Part shown: piece by piece, positions 49,933 to 60,466 of the stretch
How positions within the stretch are numbered: the first letter of the stretch is position 1
How the letters are laid out: each line of letters begins with the position of its first letter
Assembly (NCBI RefSeq): GCF_009720835.1
Contig: NZ_WNKZ01000025.1
Location: forward strand, 1 to 64,000
Direction: 5' to 3'
Length of the DNA: 64,000 bases
Source: Pseudoduganella buxea
Lineage (GTDB): Bacteria; Pseudomonadota; Gammaproteobacteria; Burkholderiales; Burkholderiaceae_D
Notes under the pieces: model-generated
The model's input: the letters and a program-made list of their open reading frames with translations, nothing else
Databases searched by the model: none
Told to the model about the DNA's origin: nothing
Made by a program: the position numbers and the translations under genes

Positions 49933-51019
49933 GACTCGCCTCCCCCGGTGCGCGCAGCAAGGCGCCATCCGCGTCGAAAATAAACAGTTCCCGCGGATCG
50001 ACCCATGCCGCTACCCGCGCGTCGATCGCCACCGAATGCACACCCGGCACCTGCGCCACCATGCCCGCGCCGCCCAGGCGCAGGTGGACATAGGTTTCGG
50101 AGCCGCTCAATTCGGACAGGTCGACAGTGCAGTCCATGCGGTTGACCTGCGCGGCGCCCGGCTTGAGTGCCACGTGGTGGCAGCGGATGCCGACCTTGCA
50201 CGGCTGGCCCTTCGCCAATTGCAGCGCGGGGCCGCCGACGCGCAGCACGGGGCCGTCGTCGAGACGCACCGTGTGGCCATCCTCCATGCGGCCGGCCAGC
50301 ACGTTCATCGGCGGGTCGTTGAAGATCGCAGCCGCACGGATCGAAATCGGCTTGCTGTAGGTGTCGAGCGTGGGGCCCGTCTGCAGGATGCGGCCGGCGT
50401 CCATGACGACGGTCTGGCCGCCCAGCAGCAGCGCTTCCTGCGGCTCGGTCGTCGCATACACGACGGTCGTGGCGCCATCGGCAAACAGCGAGGCCAGTTC
50501 GGCGCGCAGTTCTTCGCGCAGCTTGTAATCGAGGTTGACGAGGGGTTCGTCCAGCAGCACCAGCGGCGCCTTTTTCACCAGTGCGCGCGCCAATGCACAG
50601 CGTTGCTGCTGGCCGCCGGACAGTGCGCCCGGCAAGCGCTGCAGCAGATGGCTGATGTGCAGCTTCTCGGCCATCTCCGCCACGCGCTGGCGCACTTCGG
50701 CATCGGGCCGGCGCTGCAGGCGCAGCGGCGCGGCGATATTGTCGAACACCGTCATGGCCGGGTAATTGACGAATTGCTGGTACACCATGGCCAGCTTGCG
50801 CTCACGCACGCTAACGCCCGTGACGTCCTGGCCATCGACCAGCACGCGGCCTTCGGTCGGGCGATCGAGCCCTGCGATGACCCGCATCAGCGTGGTCTTG
50901 CCCGCTTGCGTGGGTCCGAGCAGGACGTTGATCGTCCCCGGAACCAGTTCCAGGTCGAGGGGGTACAAATGCGTCTCTGCCCCCACCCGCAAGCTAATAT
51001 CCTTCAGCTGCAGTTTCAC
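49919..51019 (-). CDS. glpS: glycerol ABC transporter ATPase GlpS, H-loop His missing
   Basis: 366 residues. Walker A GPTQAGKTT, canonical signature LSGGQQQRCALARAL and Walker B LVLLDEPLVNLD, but the switch His is absent: VVYATTEPQEA where VTHD is expected. C-terminal TOBE domain (VGIRCHHVALKPG). With GlpT it should form one consensus and one degenerate ATP site. Lies between glpD and glpT on the minus strand. Confidence 0.93.
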   Translation of the reverse strand: MKLQLKDISLRVGAETHLYPLDLELVPGTINVLLGPTQAGKTTLMRVIAGLDRPTEGRVLVDGQDVTGVSVRERKLAMVYQQFVNYPAMTVFDNIAAPLRLQRRPDAEVRQRVAEMAEKLHISHLLQRLPGALSGGQQQRCALARALVKKAPLVLLDEPLVNLDYKLREELRAELASLFADGATTVVYATTEPQEALLLGGQTVVMDAGRILQTGPTLDTYSKPISIRAAAIFNDPPMNVLAGRMEDGHTVRLDDGPVLRVGGPALQLAKGQPCKVGIRCHHVALKPGAAQVNRMDCTVDLSELSGSETYVHLRLGGAGMVAQVPGVHSVAIDARVAAWVDPRELFIFDADGALLRAPGEASHGAH

Positions 51020-51075
51020 TGCTGTCTCCTGTTCTTGTTGCTGCTTTTCTTCTTGATGTTACTGCCCGGTTACCT

Positions 51076-52653
51076 TCAGGTGCCTGCCGTTTGCCTGATG
51101 CCGACCTCCTGCCCGCCGTGCTCCGCGCCCGATTGCTGCGTCATCCATTGCTGCAACCGTTCCACGTCCGCCGGCTTGCTGTGCAGGCCGCACTTGGTGC
51201 GCCGCCACAGCACGTCTTCCGCACTGCGCGCCCATTCTACCTGCATGAGGTAGCCAACTTCCCGGCTATAAACGCCCGGCGTCAGCTCGATGCCCAGATC
51301 GGCCACGCTGATGGCATCGCCCAGCATCTTTTCGGCGCGGCTGCCGTAATTGCGTGCGTAACGGTGCGCCAGCGCTGGCGGCAGCCACGGATGGCGCCCC
51401 TGGAAACGCCGCAGGAAACCGGCGAAGTCATAGCGCTCGATCAGCATGCCGGGGAACTGGAGGTCGCCGCCGGGCAACGGGGCTTTGGCCGTCCAGTCGG
51501 GCGCCGCCGTACCGAGGCGGCGCTGCAGCAGCGCGACGCCTTCTTCGGCCAGCTTGCGGTACGTGGTGATCTTGCCGCCCCAGATATTCAGGAACGGCGG
51601 CGCGTCGTCGGGACATTCGAGCAGGTAGTCACGCGTGATGGCCGACGCCTGGCTGGAATTGTCGTCCAGCAGGGGGCGTACGCCGGAGTAGGTGCCGACC
51701 ACGTCGGCCGGCGTAATCTGTCGGCTGAAATAGCGGTTGGCCATCTCGCACAGGTACGCGGTTTCTTCCGGGCTGATCGTGACGCGGCCGGGCTCCCCGG
51801 TGTATTCGAGGTCCGTGGTGCCGATCAGCGTGAATTCCTCCTGGTACGGAATGGCGAAGATGATGCGCTTGTCCGGGTTCTGGAAGATGTAGGCGTACTC
51901 GTGTTCGAACAGCCGCGGCACGATGATGTGGCTGCCCTTGATCAGCCGCAGCCCGTAGCTGCGGCCGGCGCTTAGGGCCGAGGCGGCGAACTGGCCCGCC
52001 CACGGACCGGCGGCGTTGACGACGGCGCGTGTGCGCACTTCGATGCGGCCCCGTTCGGCGCTGTCCAGCGTGGCGCGCCAGCCGTCGCCATCACGCCGCA
52101 CCGACGTACATGGCGTGCGCGTCAGGATGGTGGCGCCGCGCTCGCTGGCGTCCATGGCATTAAGCACGACCAGCCGTGCATCGTCGACCCAGCCGTCCGA
52201 ATAGACGAAGCCCTTGTTGAAGCGGCCTTTCAGCGGCGCCCCGGCGGGATGATCGCGCAGCGTGATGCCTTCGGAACCGGGCAGGAACTCGCGCCGCGCC
52301 AGATGGTCATACAGGAACAGGCCGGCGCGGATCATCCACGAAGGGCGCTGCGTCGCATCGTGCGGCATGACGAAACGCAGCGGCCACATGATGTGCGGCG
52401 CCGTGCTCAGCAGCACCTCGCGCTCCTGCAACGCCTTGCGCACCAGCTTGAATTCGTAATATTCCAGGTAGCGCAGGCCGCCGTGAACCAGCTTGGTGCT
52501 GGCCGAGGACGTGTGCTGCGCCAGGTCGTGCTGCTCGCACAGCACGACACGCAAGCCGCGGCCGACGGCATCGCGGGCAATGCCGACGCCGTTGATGCCG
52601 CCGCCGACGATCAGGACGTCGCAGTCGAGGGACGCTTCCGTGGAAGGCGCCAT
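51076..52653 (-). CDS. glpD: aerobic glycerol-3-phosphate dehydrogenase
   Basis: FAD enzyme at the inner membrane that oxidises glycerol 3-phosphate to dihydroxyacetone phosphate, passing electrons to quinone. 525 residues from ATG 52653. FAD-binding start DVLIVGGGINGVGIARDAVG, then TSSASTKLVHGGLRYLEYYE and VVNAAGPWAGQFA. There is no ribosome site of its own; the ATG overlaps the stop of a 30-codon upstream frame (TGATG), so translation is probably coupled to it. Confidence 0.95.
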   Translation of the reverse strand: MAPSTEASLDCDVLIVGGGINGVGIARDAVGRGLRVVLCEQHDLAQHTSSASTKLVHGGLRYLEYYEFKLVRKALQEREVLLSTAPHIMWPLRFVMPHDATQRPSWMIRAGLFLYDHLARREFLPGSEGITLRDHPAGAPLKGRFNKGFVYSDGWVDDARLVVLNAMDASERGATILTRTPCTSVRRDGDGWRATLDSAERGRIEVRTRAVVNAAGPWAGQFAASALSAGRSYGLRLIKGSHIIVPRLFEHEYAYIFQNPDKRIIFAIPYQEEFTLIGTTDLEYTGEPGRVTISPEETAYLCEMANRYFSRQITPADVVGTYSGVRPLLDDNSSQASAITRDYLLECPDDAPPFLNIWGGKITTYRKLAEEGVALLQRRLGTAAPDWTAKAPLPGGDLQFPGMLIERYDFAGFLRRFQGRHPWLPPALAHRYARNYGSRAEKMLGDAISVADLGIELTPGVYSREVGYLMQVEWARSAEDVLWRRTKCGLHSKPADVERLQQWMTQQSGAEHGGQEVGIRQTAGT

Positions 52654-52745
52654 CACTGCACCGACCCGCGCGCGTCGCCCGGGATGCCGCTCGCGCAGGC
52701 GGGATGGGTTGAACTTGGGGCGCGAATATGGTCGTTTTTGTTCAT
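52653..52745 (-). CDS. 30-codon leader frame translationally coupled to glpD
   Basis: ATG 52745 follows GAGACAGGAT and opens 30 codons (begins MNKNDHIRAPSSTHPACASG), ending in TGA that shares two bases with... the glpD start as TGATG. The peptide is not hydrophobic and resembles no known protein. It probably serves to bring ribosomes to glpD, or is a regulatory leader. Existence of the frame is certain; expression is inferred. Confidence 0.5.
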   Translation of the reverse strand: MNKNDHIRAPSSTHPACASGIPGDARGSVQ

Positions 52746-52835
52746 ATCCTGTCTCTTATCGTTTTATCTGTCGCTGGGCGTATCCCACGGCGGTGTCTGA
52801 AGCGGCAGCCTCGTCCGCGCCGACTGCGCCGTTGA

Positions 52836-52884
52836 GGACAGGCACCTGTCTCAGCGTCTCCGACCCTGCGACAGGTGCCTGTCC
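52836..52884. repeat. 15-bp perfect inverted repeat, REP-like
   Basis: GGACAGGCACCTGTC (52836-52850) and GACAGGTGCCTGTCC (52870-52884) are exact reverse complements around a 19-nt loop, and each arm is itself nearly palindromic. It lies between the glpD leader and the glpR promoter and may insulate the two transcripts. Confidence 0.65.
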
Positions 52885-52968
52885 CGGACTTTGCTGCCTT
52901 GAGCATCCACCATCAGGCGCCAGTCGAAACCTGCATCAGCGAGAATTCATTGTACATATTTCCACATT

Positions 52969-53000
52969 ACGAACAACAATATTTTTGCGTTTCTGTTCGT
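52969..53000. promoter_or_regulatory. candidate GlpR operator
   Basis: ACGAACA (52969-52975) and TGTTCGT (52994-53000) form an inverted repeat with an 18-bp spacer, followed by a further TTCG at 53005-53008. DeoR-type GlpR proteins bind TTCG-rich repeats. The rest of 52746-53171 holds only the REP-like repeat and AT-rich sequence. Confidence 0.4.
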
Positions 53001-53171
53001 TTGAGTTCGCTAAAAGCACGGCACATGTTCACTTTTGCCAACACGTCACGCTTTTGTCCCTGTCAGGGCACTCGGCACTGTCGAGTACACCACGACGTGA
53101 ACTATAATGAACCGGTCCGGCAGCCAGCGCGGTGCCAGAGTGCCCTTCCCGCATCCAGCCACCATTCGCCG

Positions 53172-53942
53172 ATGACCCCACGCCACCGCAGACTGCTCGA
53201 CCACATCCGCCAGCACGGCGACACCTCCGTAGAAGACCTGGCGCGCGTCCTTGGCGTGACCACCCAGACGATCCGCCGCGACATCCGCGAACTGGAAGAC
53301 GCACGCCTGCTGGCGCGCTATCACGGCGGCGTCAGCATTCCGTCCACGGTGGAGAACATCGACTACGACCAGCGCCGCGTGATGGACAGCGACGCCAAGC
53401 GCCGCATCGGCCAGCTCGCCGCGGCGCAGGTGGAAAACGGCCGCTCGCTGATCATCAATATCGGCACGACGACAGAAGAAGTGTCGAAAGCGCTGCTGCA
53501 CCACCGCGGCATCCGCGTGGTGACGAACAACCTGAACGTGGCATCGATCCTGTCCGGCTGCGACGACGCAGAAGTCATCGTCGCGGGCGGCCTCGTGCGC
53601 AAGCGTGACCGCGGCATCGTCGGCGAAGCCACCATCGACTTCATGCGTCAGTTCAAGGTCGACATCGGCATCATTGGGGTCTCCGGCATCGAAGCCGACG
53701 GCACCTTGCTCGACTACGACTACCGCGAGGTGCGCGTCACGCAGGCGATCATGGAGCAGTCACGCCAGGTATGGTTGGTTGCCGACCACACCAAGTTCGG
53801 GCGGCATGCGCTGGTGCGGCTGGGAAGCATTGCGCAGGTGGATAAGTTCTTTACGGATTTGCCGGTGCCGGCGGAGGCGGCGGAGGCTTTCGAGAAGGCC
53901 GGGGTGGAGGTGATCGTGGCGGGGGCTGAGCAGGAGAAGTGA
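53172..53942 (+). CDS. glpR: DeoR-family regulator of the glycerol genes
   Basis: 256 residues from ATG 53172. N-terminal winged helix-turn-helix (TSVEDLARVLGVTTQTIRRD) and a C-terminal sugar-phosphate sensor with NIGTTTEEVSKAL and VGEATIDFMRQF. Divergent from the glpD operon, so it most likely represses that operon and itself until glycerol 3-phosphate binds. Earlier in-frame ATGs exist, but this start fits the DeoR length. Confidence 0.92.
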   Translation: MTPRHRRLLDHIRQHGDTSVEDLARVLGVTTQTIRRDIRELEDARLLARYHGGVSIPSTVENIDYDQRRVMDSDAKRRIGQLAAAQVENGRSLIINIGTTTEEVSKALLHHRGIRVVTNNLNVASILSGCDDAEVIVAGGLVRKRDRGIVGEATIDFMRQFKVDIGIIGVSGIEADGTLLDYDYREVRVTQAIMEQSRQVWLVADHTKFGRHALVRLGSIAQVDKFFTDLPVPAEAAEAFEKAGVEVIVAGAEQEK

Positions 53943-53983
53943 ACCGCTCCGGCGAACCTGGATGGCGCCGGCACACCGCCTCT

Positions 53984-54010
53984 CCCTGTCGCAAGGGCAA
54001 TGCGACAGGG
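53984..54010 (+). terminator. stem-loop after glpR
   Basis: CCCTGTCGCA (53984-53993) and TGCGACAGGG (54001-54010) pair perfectly with a 7-nt loop; no T-run. Confidence 0.45.
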
Positions 54011-54103
54011 CTACCGCAGCGCCGAACACGGACGGCGAGCCTGTCGGATTTTCTGTGTGATTCAGGGTCATGAAATAAAGCCGAATGGATGGTTCCATGA
54101 CCG

Positions 54104-54227
54104 TTCGGCGGGCGCGGCGCAAGGTCGCAATGACCTGCTCCTGCCCCGCTGGCCGGGATTCGATGCGTGTGCAAACGCCTGCTGTTTCGGCAGCGACAGG
54201 AAGATCTGTTTCTGGCCGCTTCCCTGA
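54104..54227 (+). pseudogene. remnant of the tae4 3' end
   Basis: Codes for GAAQGRNDLLLPRWPGFDAC and ends GSDRKICFWPLP-stop, against GAAQGHIDLLMPRWPGFEEC and GSDKKIWFWPLP in the intact Tae4. The catalytic His and following Ile are Arg-Asn, and the first 130 residues are absent, so it is dead. The remaining part of 53943-54343 holds the glpR stem-loop and the guaA terminator. Confidence 0.88.
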
Positions 54228-54272
54228 GCCCTACGGCCGTGGGACAACAAAAACCCGGACTGCATGCATGTA

Positions 54273-54300
54273 AAAAAGCCCCTGGCAATCAGGGGCCTTC
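54273..54300 (-). terminator. intrinsic terminator of guaA
   Basis: GCCCCTG (54278-54284) and CAGGGGC (54290-54296) form the stem; on the minus strand it is followed by six T. A shorter T-rich stretch on the plus side could make it work both ways. Confidence 0.88.
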
Positions 54301-54343
54301 TCGCATTTTTCGAACGAACGCTGCCGGCGGCAGCCGAGTCAAA

Positions 54344-55954
54344 TCATTCCCACTCGATCGTCGCCGGCGGCTTGCCGGAGATGTCATACACCACCCGATT
54401 CAAGCCCCGCACCTCGTTGATGATCCGGTTCGACACCTTGCCCAGCAGCTCGTGCGGCAGGTGGGCCCAGTGGGCCGTCATGAAGTCCTGGGTCTGCACG
54501 GCGCGCAGCGCGACGACGTAGTCGTAGGTGCGCCCGTCGCCCATCACGCCGACCGATTTGACGGGCAGGAAGACGGCGAAGGCCTGGGACGTGGCTTCGT
54601 ACCAGTTGCGCGGCACACTGTCCTGGTCGAAGCCCGGCACCACCACCGCTTCGTACGGGGTGTTGCGCAGTTCCTCGATGAAGATGGCGTCGGCGCGGCG
54701 CAGCAGCTCGGCGTACTCGTGCTTGACTTCACCCAGGATGCGCACGCCCAGGCCGGGGCCGGGGAACGGGTGGCGGTAGACCATTTCGTGCGGCAGGCCC
54801 AGGGCGACGCCGAGTTTACGCACTTCGTCCTTGAACAGTTCGCGCAGCGGTTCCAGCAATGCCAGCTTCATCGTTTCCGGCAGGCCGCCCACGTTGTGGT
54901 GGCTCTTGATGGTCTGGCCCTTCTTGCCCTTGCCGGCCGATTCGATCACGTCCGGGTAGATGGTGCCCTGCGCCAGCCATTTCGCGCTCGGCAACTTGGC
55001 CGACTCGGCCTGGAACACTTCAACGAATTCGCGGCCGATGATCTTGCGCTTCTGTTCCGGGTCCGTCACGCCGGCCAGGTGGCCCATGAACTGCTCGGTG
55101 GCGTCGACGCGGATGACTTTCACGCCCAGGTTCTTGGCGAACATATCCATCACCATCTGGCCTTCGTTCAGGCGCAGCAGGCCATGGTCGACGAAGACGC
55201 AGGTCAGCTGGTCGCCGATGGCGCGGTGGATCAGGGCCGCGGCGACGGACGAATCGACGCCGCCGGACAGGCCCAGGATGACTTCATCCGTGCCGACCTG
55301 GGCGCGGATCTTTTCCACGGCTTCGGAGATGTAGTCCGGCATGTTCCAGTCGGACTTGCAACCGCAGATCTCGTGCACGAAGCGGCCCAGCATGGCCTTG
55401 CCCTGCACCGTGTGCGTCACTTCCGGGTGCCACTGCACGCCGAAGAACTTGCGCTCCTCGTCGGCCATGCCGGCGATGGGGCAGCTTTCCGTGCTGGCCA
55501 TCAGCTTGAAGCCGGCCGGCATGTCGAGCACCTTGTCGCCGTGGCTCATCCAGACCTTCAGCATGCCGTGGCCTTCGTCCGTGACGAAGTCGTTGATGCC
55601 GTTCAGCAGGCTGGTGTGGTTGCGGGCACGCACTTCGGCATAGCCGAATTCGCGCACCAGGCCGTTTTCCACCTTGCCGCCCAGCTGGGCCGCCATGGTC
55701 TGCATGCCGTAGCAGATACCCAGCACGGGCACGCCCAGCTCGAACACGGCCTGCGGCGCGCGGGGCGAATCGCCTTCCAGCGTCGAATTGTGGCTGCCCG
55801 ACAGGATCACGCCGGCGGCGCCGTAGTTGCGGACGAACTCGTCCGACACGTCGTACGGATAGACTTCGGAAAACACGCCGGCATCGCGCACGCGGCGGGC
55901 GATCAGCTGGGTAACCTGGGAACCGAAATCGAGGATGAGGATTTTAGAGTGCAT
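54344..55954 (-). CDS. guaA: GMP synthase, glutamine-hydrolysing
   Basis: Converts XMP to GMP with ATP and glutamine. 536 residues. N-terminal class I amidotransferase with LGICYGMQ (Cys nucleophile) and [11 protein letters not shown], an ATP-pyrophosphatase domain with P-loop [10 protein letters not shown], and the dimerisation domain ending [15 protein letters not shown]. Lies 60 bp downstream of guaB, with a terminator between. Its last 78-odd bases are duplicated at 42176-42253. Confidence 0.97.
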   Translation of the reverse strand: MHSKILILDFGSQVTQLIARRVRDAGVFSEVYPYDVSDEFVRNYGAAGVILSGSHNSTLEGDSPRAPQAVFELGVPVLGICYGMQTMAAQLGGKVENGLVREFGYAEVRARNHTSLLNGINDFVTDEGHGMLKVWMSHGDKVLDMPAGFKLMASTESCPIAGMADEERKFFGVQWHPEVTHTVQGKAMLGRFVHEICGCKSDWNMPDYISEAVEKIRAQVGTDEVILGLSGGVDSSVAAALIHRAIGDQLTCVFVDHGLLRLNEGQMVMDMFAKNLGVKVIRVDATEQFMGHLAGVTDPEQKRKIIGREFVEVFQAESAKLPSAKWLAQGTIYPDVIESAGKGKKGQTIKSHHNVGGLPETMKLALLEPLRELFKDEVRKLGVALGLPHEMVYRHPFPGPGLGVRILGEVKHEYAELLRRADAIFIEELRNTPYEAVVVPGFDQDSVPRNWYEATSQAFAVFLPVKSVGVMGDGRTYDYVVALRAVQTQDFMTAHWAHLPHELLGKVSNRIINEVRGLNRVVYDISGKPPATIEWE

Positions 55955-55970
55955 TGAATGAACTGTGGCT

Positions 55971-56004
55971 AAGCAAAAGAAAAACGCCGGCGCGGGCCGG
56001 CGTT
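55971..56004 (-). terminator. terminator between guaB and guaA
   Basis: AACGCCGGC (55983-55991), loop GCGG, GCCGGCGTT (55996-56004); on the minus strand followed by TTTTTCTTTT. It should uncouple guaA from guaB in part. Confidence 0.82.
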
Positions 56005-56014
56005 GAGGGAACGC

Positions 56015-57547
<1,533 letters not shown>

Positions 57548-57628
57548 TCAAGCAGTTTTTGCCGCAAACGTTGACAGCGGACGCCGATCGCGGTGAAATG
57601 ACCGATGATTCTCAAAGGAAATTAAGTC

Positions 57629-58129
57629 ATGACTCTTCCTCACCGTGCGCTGGCCACCATCCTGCTGCTGGGCTGTTCGCTGGCACAGGCGCAATGGGCG
57701 TGGAAGGACCAGAACAACCGCCCCGTCTATTCGGACCAGCCGCCACCGCCGTCGGTACCGGCCAACCGCATCTTCAAGGCACCGCGCGGCCAGATGCCCG
57801 ACCTGCGGCAGGAACTGAATACGCCCCCTGCGCCGGCGCCCGCTGCGCCCGCCAAGCCCGCCATGCCGGCCCTGGCCGAGCGCAACGCCGACTTCGAAAA
57901 ACGGCGCGCGGCGGCGGCCGAGGCAGCCGCCAAGGCAGCCGTCGACCAGCAGAACGCCGCAGCCCGCACGGCCAACTGTGCCACCGCCCGCGCCAACCAG
58001 CGCGCCCTCGACGCGGGCGGGCGCATCAGCCGCTTCGACGAACAGGGCCAGGCTGCCTTCCTGACGGACGCCCAACGGGCCGAGGAAGCCAAGCGCAACG
58101 CCGCCTCGATCGCACAGCACTGCCGCTGA
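57629..58129 (+). CDS. DUF4124 periplasmic protein
   Basis: 166 residues; signal peptide ending CSLAQAQ. The DUF4124 motif is WAWKDQNNRPVYSDQPPP, directly after the signal, followed by a Pro/Ala-rich linker, an Ala/Glu-rich coiled coil and two Cys near the end. The function of DUF4124 is unknown; such small proteins are abundant in betaproteobacteria. Confidence 0.85.
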   Translation: MTLPHRALATILLLGCSLAQAQWAWKDQNNRPVYSDQPPPPSVPANRIFKAPRGQMPDLRQELNTPPAPAPAAPAKPAMPALAERNADFEKRRAAAAEAAAKAAVDQQNAAARTANCATARANQRALDAGGRISRFDEQGQAAFLTDAQRAEEAKRNAASIAQHCR

Positions 58130-58275
58130 CGGGTTTACTTGCGATTCAGGTAGTTGCTCCAATCCAACGGCACCCGTTTGACGCGGCGCAAGGCCATCGA
58201 ACATGGCGCGGGCCGGCTCAACCATATAAGTCAGACTGCTCGAAACCCTATATCGACCTGACCTGCGAGCGGATC

Positions 58276-58608
58276 ATGAATGCGTTCACCAATGTTCAGA
58301 TTATCAACGGCCCCAACGGGGAACCCGTGTATGTCGTCATTCCCTACGCCACGTATATGCAGACGCAGTCGCGCCAGCGTGACGACTGTGTGCCGCACCA
58401 GGTGGTGGGCCTGATCGCCGACCATGGCTGGACGGCGGCGCGTGCGTGGCGCGAGTACCTGGGCCTGACCCAGCAGCAGGTGGCCGAACGGATCGGCATC
58501 AGCCAGCCGGCCTATGCGCAGCAGGAGGCGGGATTGCGGCCGAGGAAATCGACGCGGGAGAAGATCGCCGCGGCGCTGGGCATCGCCCCGGGCATGCTGG
58601 AACTGTAG
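58276..58608 (+). CDS. XRE-type helix-turn-helix protein with antitoxin-like N-terminus
   Basis: 110 residues from ATG 58276. Residues 1 to about 30 (IINGPNGEPVYVVIPYATYM) look like the DNA-binding strand segment of Phd/YefM or HigA-type antitoxins; residues about 52-108 are an XRE domain (YLGLTQQQVAERIGISQPAY). No toxin gene is adjacent: both neighbours on the other strand are conserved genes. A role as orphan antitoxin or small regulator is possible. A 20-codon minus-strand frame at about 58137-58199 was not accepted as a gene. Confidence 0.75.
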   Translation: MNAFTNVQIINGPNGEPVYVVIPYATYMQTQSRQRDDCVPHQVVGLIADHGWTAARAWREYLGLTQQQVAERIGISQPAYAQQEAGLRPRKSTREKIAAALGIAPGMLEL

Positions 58609-58609
58609 T

Positions 58610-58939
58610 TCAGCCGTCGTTCTCCGGCCCGGTGGCCGGCGGCAGCGGCGGCGGCGCGCCATCCTTCTTCGCGCGGCGGCGGCGCGCGTTCTTCGGGTCG
58701 ACGATCAGGGGGCGGTAGATCTCGATGCGGTCGCGTGCCTGCAGCACCGTGTCGAGCGTCTTCTTCTTGCCGTAAATGCCGACCGGCATCGTCACCAGGT
58801 TGATCTCGGGCGCTTCCTGCAGCACGCCGGACTGCTCGATGGCCTGGCCGATGGTGGTGCCGGCGTCGACTTCCAGCGCCCGCAGCAGCGGGTTCGGCCC
58901 GCTGGCATAGCACAGCGACACCTTGATGCGTTCAGCCAT
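58610..58939 (-). CDS. rnfH: RnfH family protein
   Basis: 109 residues, ubiquitin-like fold (UPF0125): IKVSLCYASGPNPLLRALEV and RDRIEIYRPLIVDPKNARRR. Function unknown. Overlaps ratA by eight bases, the common ratA-rnfH (ratAB) pair opposite smpB. Confidence 0.93.
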   Translation of the reverse strand: MAERIKVSLCYASGPNPLLRALEVDAGTTIGQAIEQSGVLQEAPEINLVTMPVGIYGKKKTLDTVLQARDRIEIYRPLIVDPKNARRRRAKKDGAPPPLPPATGPENDG

Positions 58940-59363
58940 ACACGGTTTCGGCGCGCTTCGTGAACGAATCGACCATGCTGTTGGCGATCATGCCGAACAC
59001 GGGGCCGATCACCTGCTCCAGCAGGCGGCTGGAAAACTCGTATTGCAGGTCCAGTTCCACCTTGCAGGCATCGGCGCGCAGCTCGCGGAAGGTCCACACG
59101 CCGTTCAGGGTCTTGAACGGGCCGTCGACAAGGCTCATGTGGATGGCGCCCGGTGGCGTGCCCGTATTGGACGTCGTGAAGCTCTGGCGCACGCCGTGGA
59201 AATTGATGCCCACGCTGGCCACGACCTTGTTTTCCGTGCGCTCGCGCACTTCCACGCCGCCACACCAGGGCAGAAATTTGGGATAATCCTCGACCCTGTC
59301 GACCAGGTCGAACATTTGCCTGGCGCTGTATCCCAGCAAAACCGACTTGTGCACTACTGCCAT
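58932..59363 (-). CDS. ratA: RatA/COQ10-family START protein
   Basis: 143 residues; START-like fold: VLLGYSARQMFDLVDRVEDY then PKFLPWCGG. E. coli RatA was described as a toxin that blocks 70S association; the family also includes COQ10 ubiquinone-binding proteins, which may be the main role. Divergent from smpB, overlapped by rnfH. Confidence 0.92.
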   Translation of the reverse strand: MAVVHKSVLLGYSARQMFDLVDRVEDYPKFLPWCGGVEVRERTENKVVASVGINFHGVRQSFTTSNTGTPPGAIHMSLVDGPFKTLNGVWTFRELRADACKVELDLQYEFSSRLLEQVIGPVFGMIANSMVDSFTKRAETVYG

Positions 59364-59512
59364 TCTTTAACCGTTTGCTATCATGTTGAACAATGCGAGG
59401 GTTTTCAGAAATCGGTGCCAGCCTGACCGGCCGCCAACTTTTGAAACAGCCTCCCGCGCCCCTTGCGCGAAAACCGTAGTTTAACCGACCCGCGCCGAAG
59501 ACCACATTACTC

Positions 59513-59962
59513 ATGACTATTGCCGATAACCGCAAAGCCTTCCACGACTACTTCATCGAAGACCGCTACGAGGCGGGCATCGTGCTGGAAGGCTGGGAAG
59601 TGAAGGCGATCCGCGATGCGCGCGTCCAGATCAAGGAAGCCTACGTGACGATCCGCGCCAACGAACTGTACCTGTTCGGCGCGCACGTCAGCGCACTGCC
59701 GACCGCCTCGACCCACATCCACCCGGAAGCCGTCCGGACCCGCAAGCTGCTGCTGCACCGCAAGGAGATCGACAAGCTGATCGGCAAGGTCGAGCGCTCC
59801 GGCTACACCCTCGTGCCCCTGAACCTGCACTACAAGGGCGGCCGCGTGAAATGCGAGATCGGCCTGGCCAAGGGCAAGAAGCAGCATGACAAGCGCGCCA
59901 CCGAGAAGGACCGCGACGCCAGCCGCGAGGTACAGGCCGCGATGAAGCAGAACCGGCGCTGA
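59513..59962 (+). CDS. smpB: SsrA-binding protein SmpB
   Basis: Partner of tmRNA in trans-translation. 149 residues: [20 protein letters not shown], the OB-barrel, and a basic tail [20 protein letters not shown]. The tmRNA gene itself is not in the window. The next frame starts in its stop codon (TGATG). Confidence 0.96.
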   Translation: MTIADNRKAFHDYFIEDRYEAGIVLEGWEVKAIRDARVQIKEAYVTIRANELYLFGAHVSALPTASTHIHPEAVRTRKLLLHRKEIDKLIGKVERSGYTLVPLNLHYKGGRVKCEIGLAKGKKQHDKRATEKDRDASREVQAAMKQNRR

Positions 59963-60312
59963 TGGCGCAATACCCGTTCGGCATCGGCGGCTGGCGCCGC
60001 AACGGGCCGTTGCCGTACAACCTGGTCGCAATGACCGCGGTGGCCATCACCGCGCTGACCTGGCTGCTCGCGGCGTTGCTGCTGCGGGGCGTCTTCACGG
60101 GCGGACCCGCACAGTGCGGCGACTTCGGCTTCAGCTGCCTGGGGAACGCTGTCGTGGCGGTGGCGCTAGGCAGCGTCGCCGGTACGATCGCGGCACTGTG
60201 CTCGTTCGCCGGCGCGCGCCGCCAACGGTGGCTGTGCTGGCTTGCCCTTTTGCTCAGTGGCGCGCCCCTGCTGGCCGTTGCCACGATGGCGCTTCTCGTC
60301 TTCGTGCGCTGA
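59962..60312 (+). CDS. hypothetical membrane protein coupled to smpB
   Basis: 116 residues; three predicted helices (MTAVAITALTWLLAALLL; LGNAVVAVALGSVAGTIAAL; WLALLLSGAPLLAVATMALL). Starts in the smpB stop codon. No family recognised. Its 3' end overlaps, on the opposite strand, a possible small gene at 60254-60466. Confidence 0.6.
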   Translation: MAQYPFGIGGWRRNGPLPYNLVAMTAVAITALTWLLAALLLRGVFTGGPAQCGDFGFSCLGNAVVAVALGSVAGTIAALCSFAGARRQRWLCWLALLLSGAPLLAVATMALLVFVR

Positions 60313-60466
60313 GATTACAAACCGTTTGTGCGGCCGTTCGTTGTTCTTGACGGCGCGCAAACTGATACTGCCGGTTCCCCGTGTCTTCTGTCGCGACCAG
60401 CTCGGGCAGCCTGTCGTCGCTGCTGTCCTTCACGATGAAAAAATAGTCCTGATCGTATTTGCTCAT
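60254..60466 (-). CDS. possible small gene, 70 codons
   Basis: ATG 60466 has AGGGG seven bases upstream. The peptide starts MSKYDQDYFFIVKDSSDDRL and is acidic at the front and very basic at the end. The first half looks protein-like; the last third, antisense to the membrane-protein gene, does not, so the true end may differ. No homologue recognised. Confidence 0.4.
   Translation of the reverse strand: MSKYDQDYFFIVKDSSDDRLPELVATEDTGNRQYQFARRQEQRTAAQTVCNLSARRREAPSWQRPAGARH

Larger units (their letters stand above)
54104..54438. repeat. direct repeat B: tae4 3' remnant plus guaA 3' end
   Basis: Partner of repeat A at 41893-42253. Here guaA is intact and tae4 is the fragment; in copy A the reverse holds. 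The pair brackets the whole glycerol island. Confidence 0.85.

Noticed and set aside
57562-57577. PurR-box-like CGCAAACGTT upstream of guaB
   Set aside because: Only about 11 of 16 positions match, and PurR of the E. coli type is not expected in betaproteobacteria.
58137-58199. 20-codon minus-strand frame (begins MALRRVKRVPLDW)
   Set aside because: Looks protein-like but is too short, has no ribosome site and no support from context; it could be the tail of a lost gene.
59364-59512. tmRNA gene near smpB
   Set aside because: No tRNA-like acceptor end or tag-peptide frame visible here.
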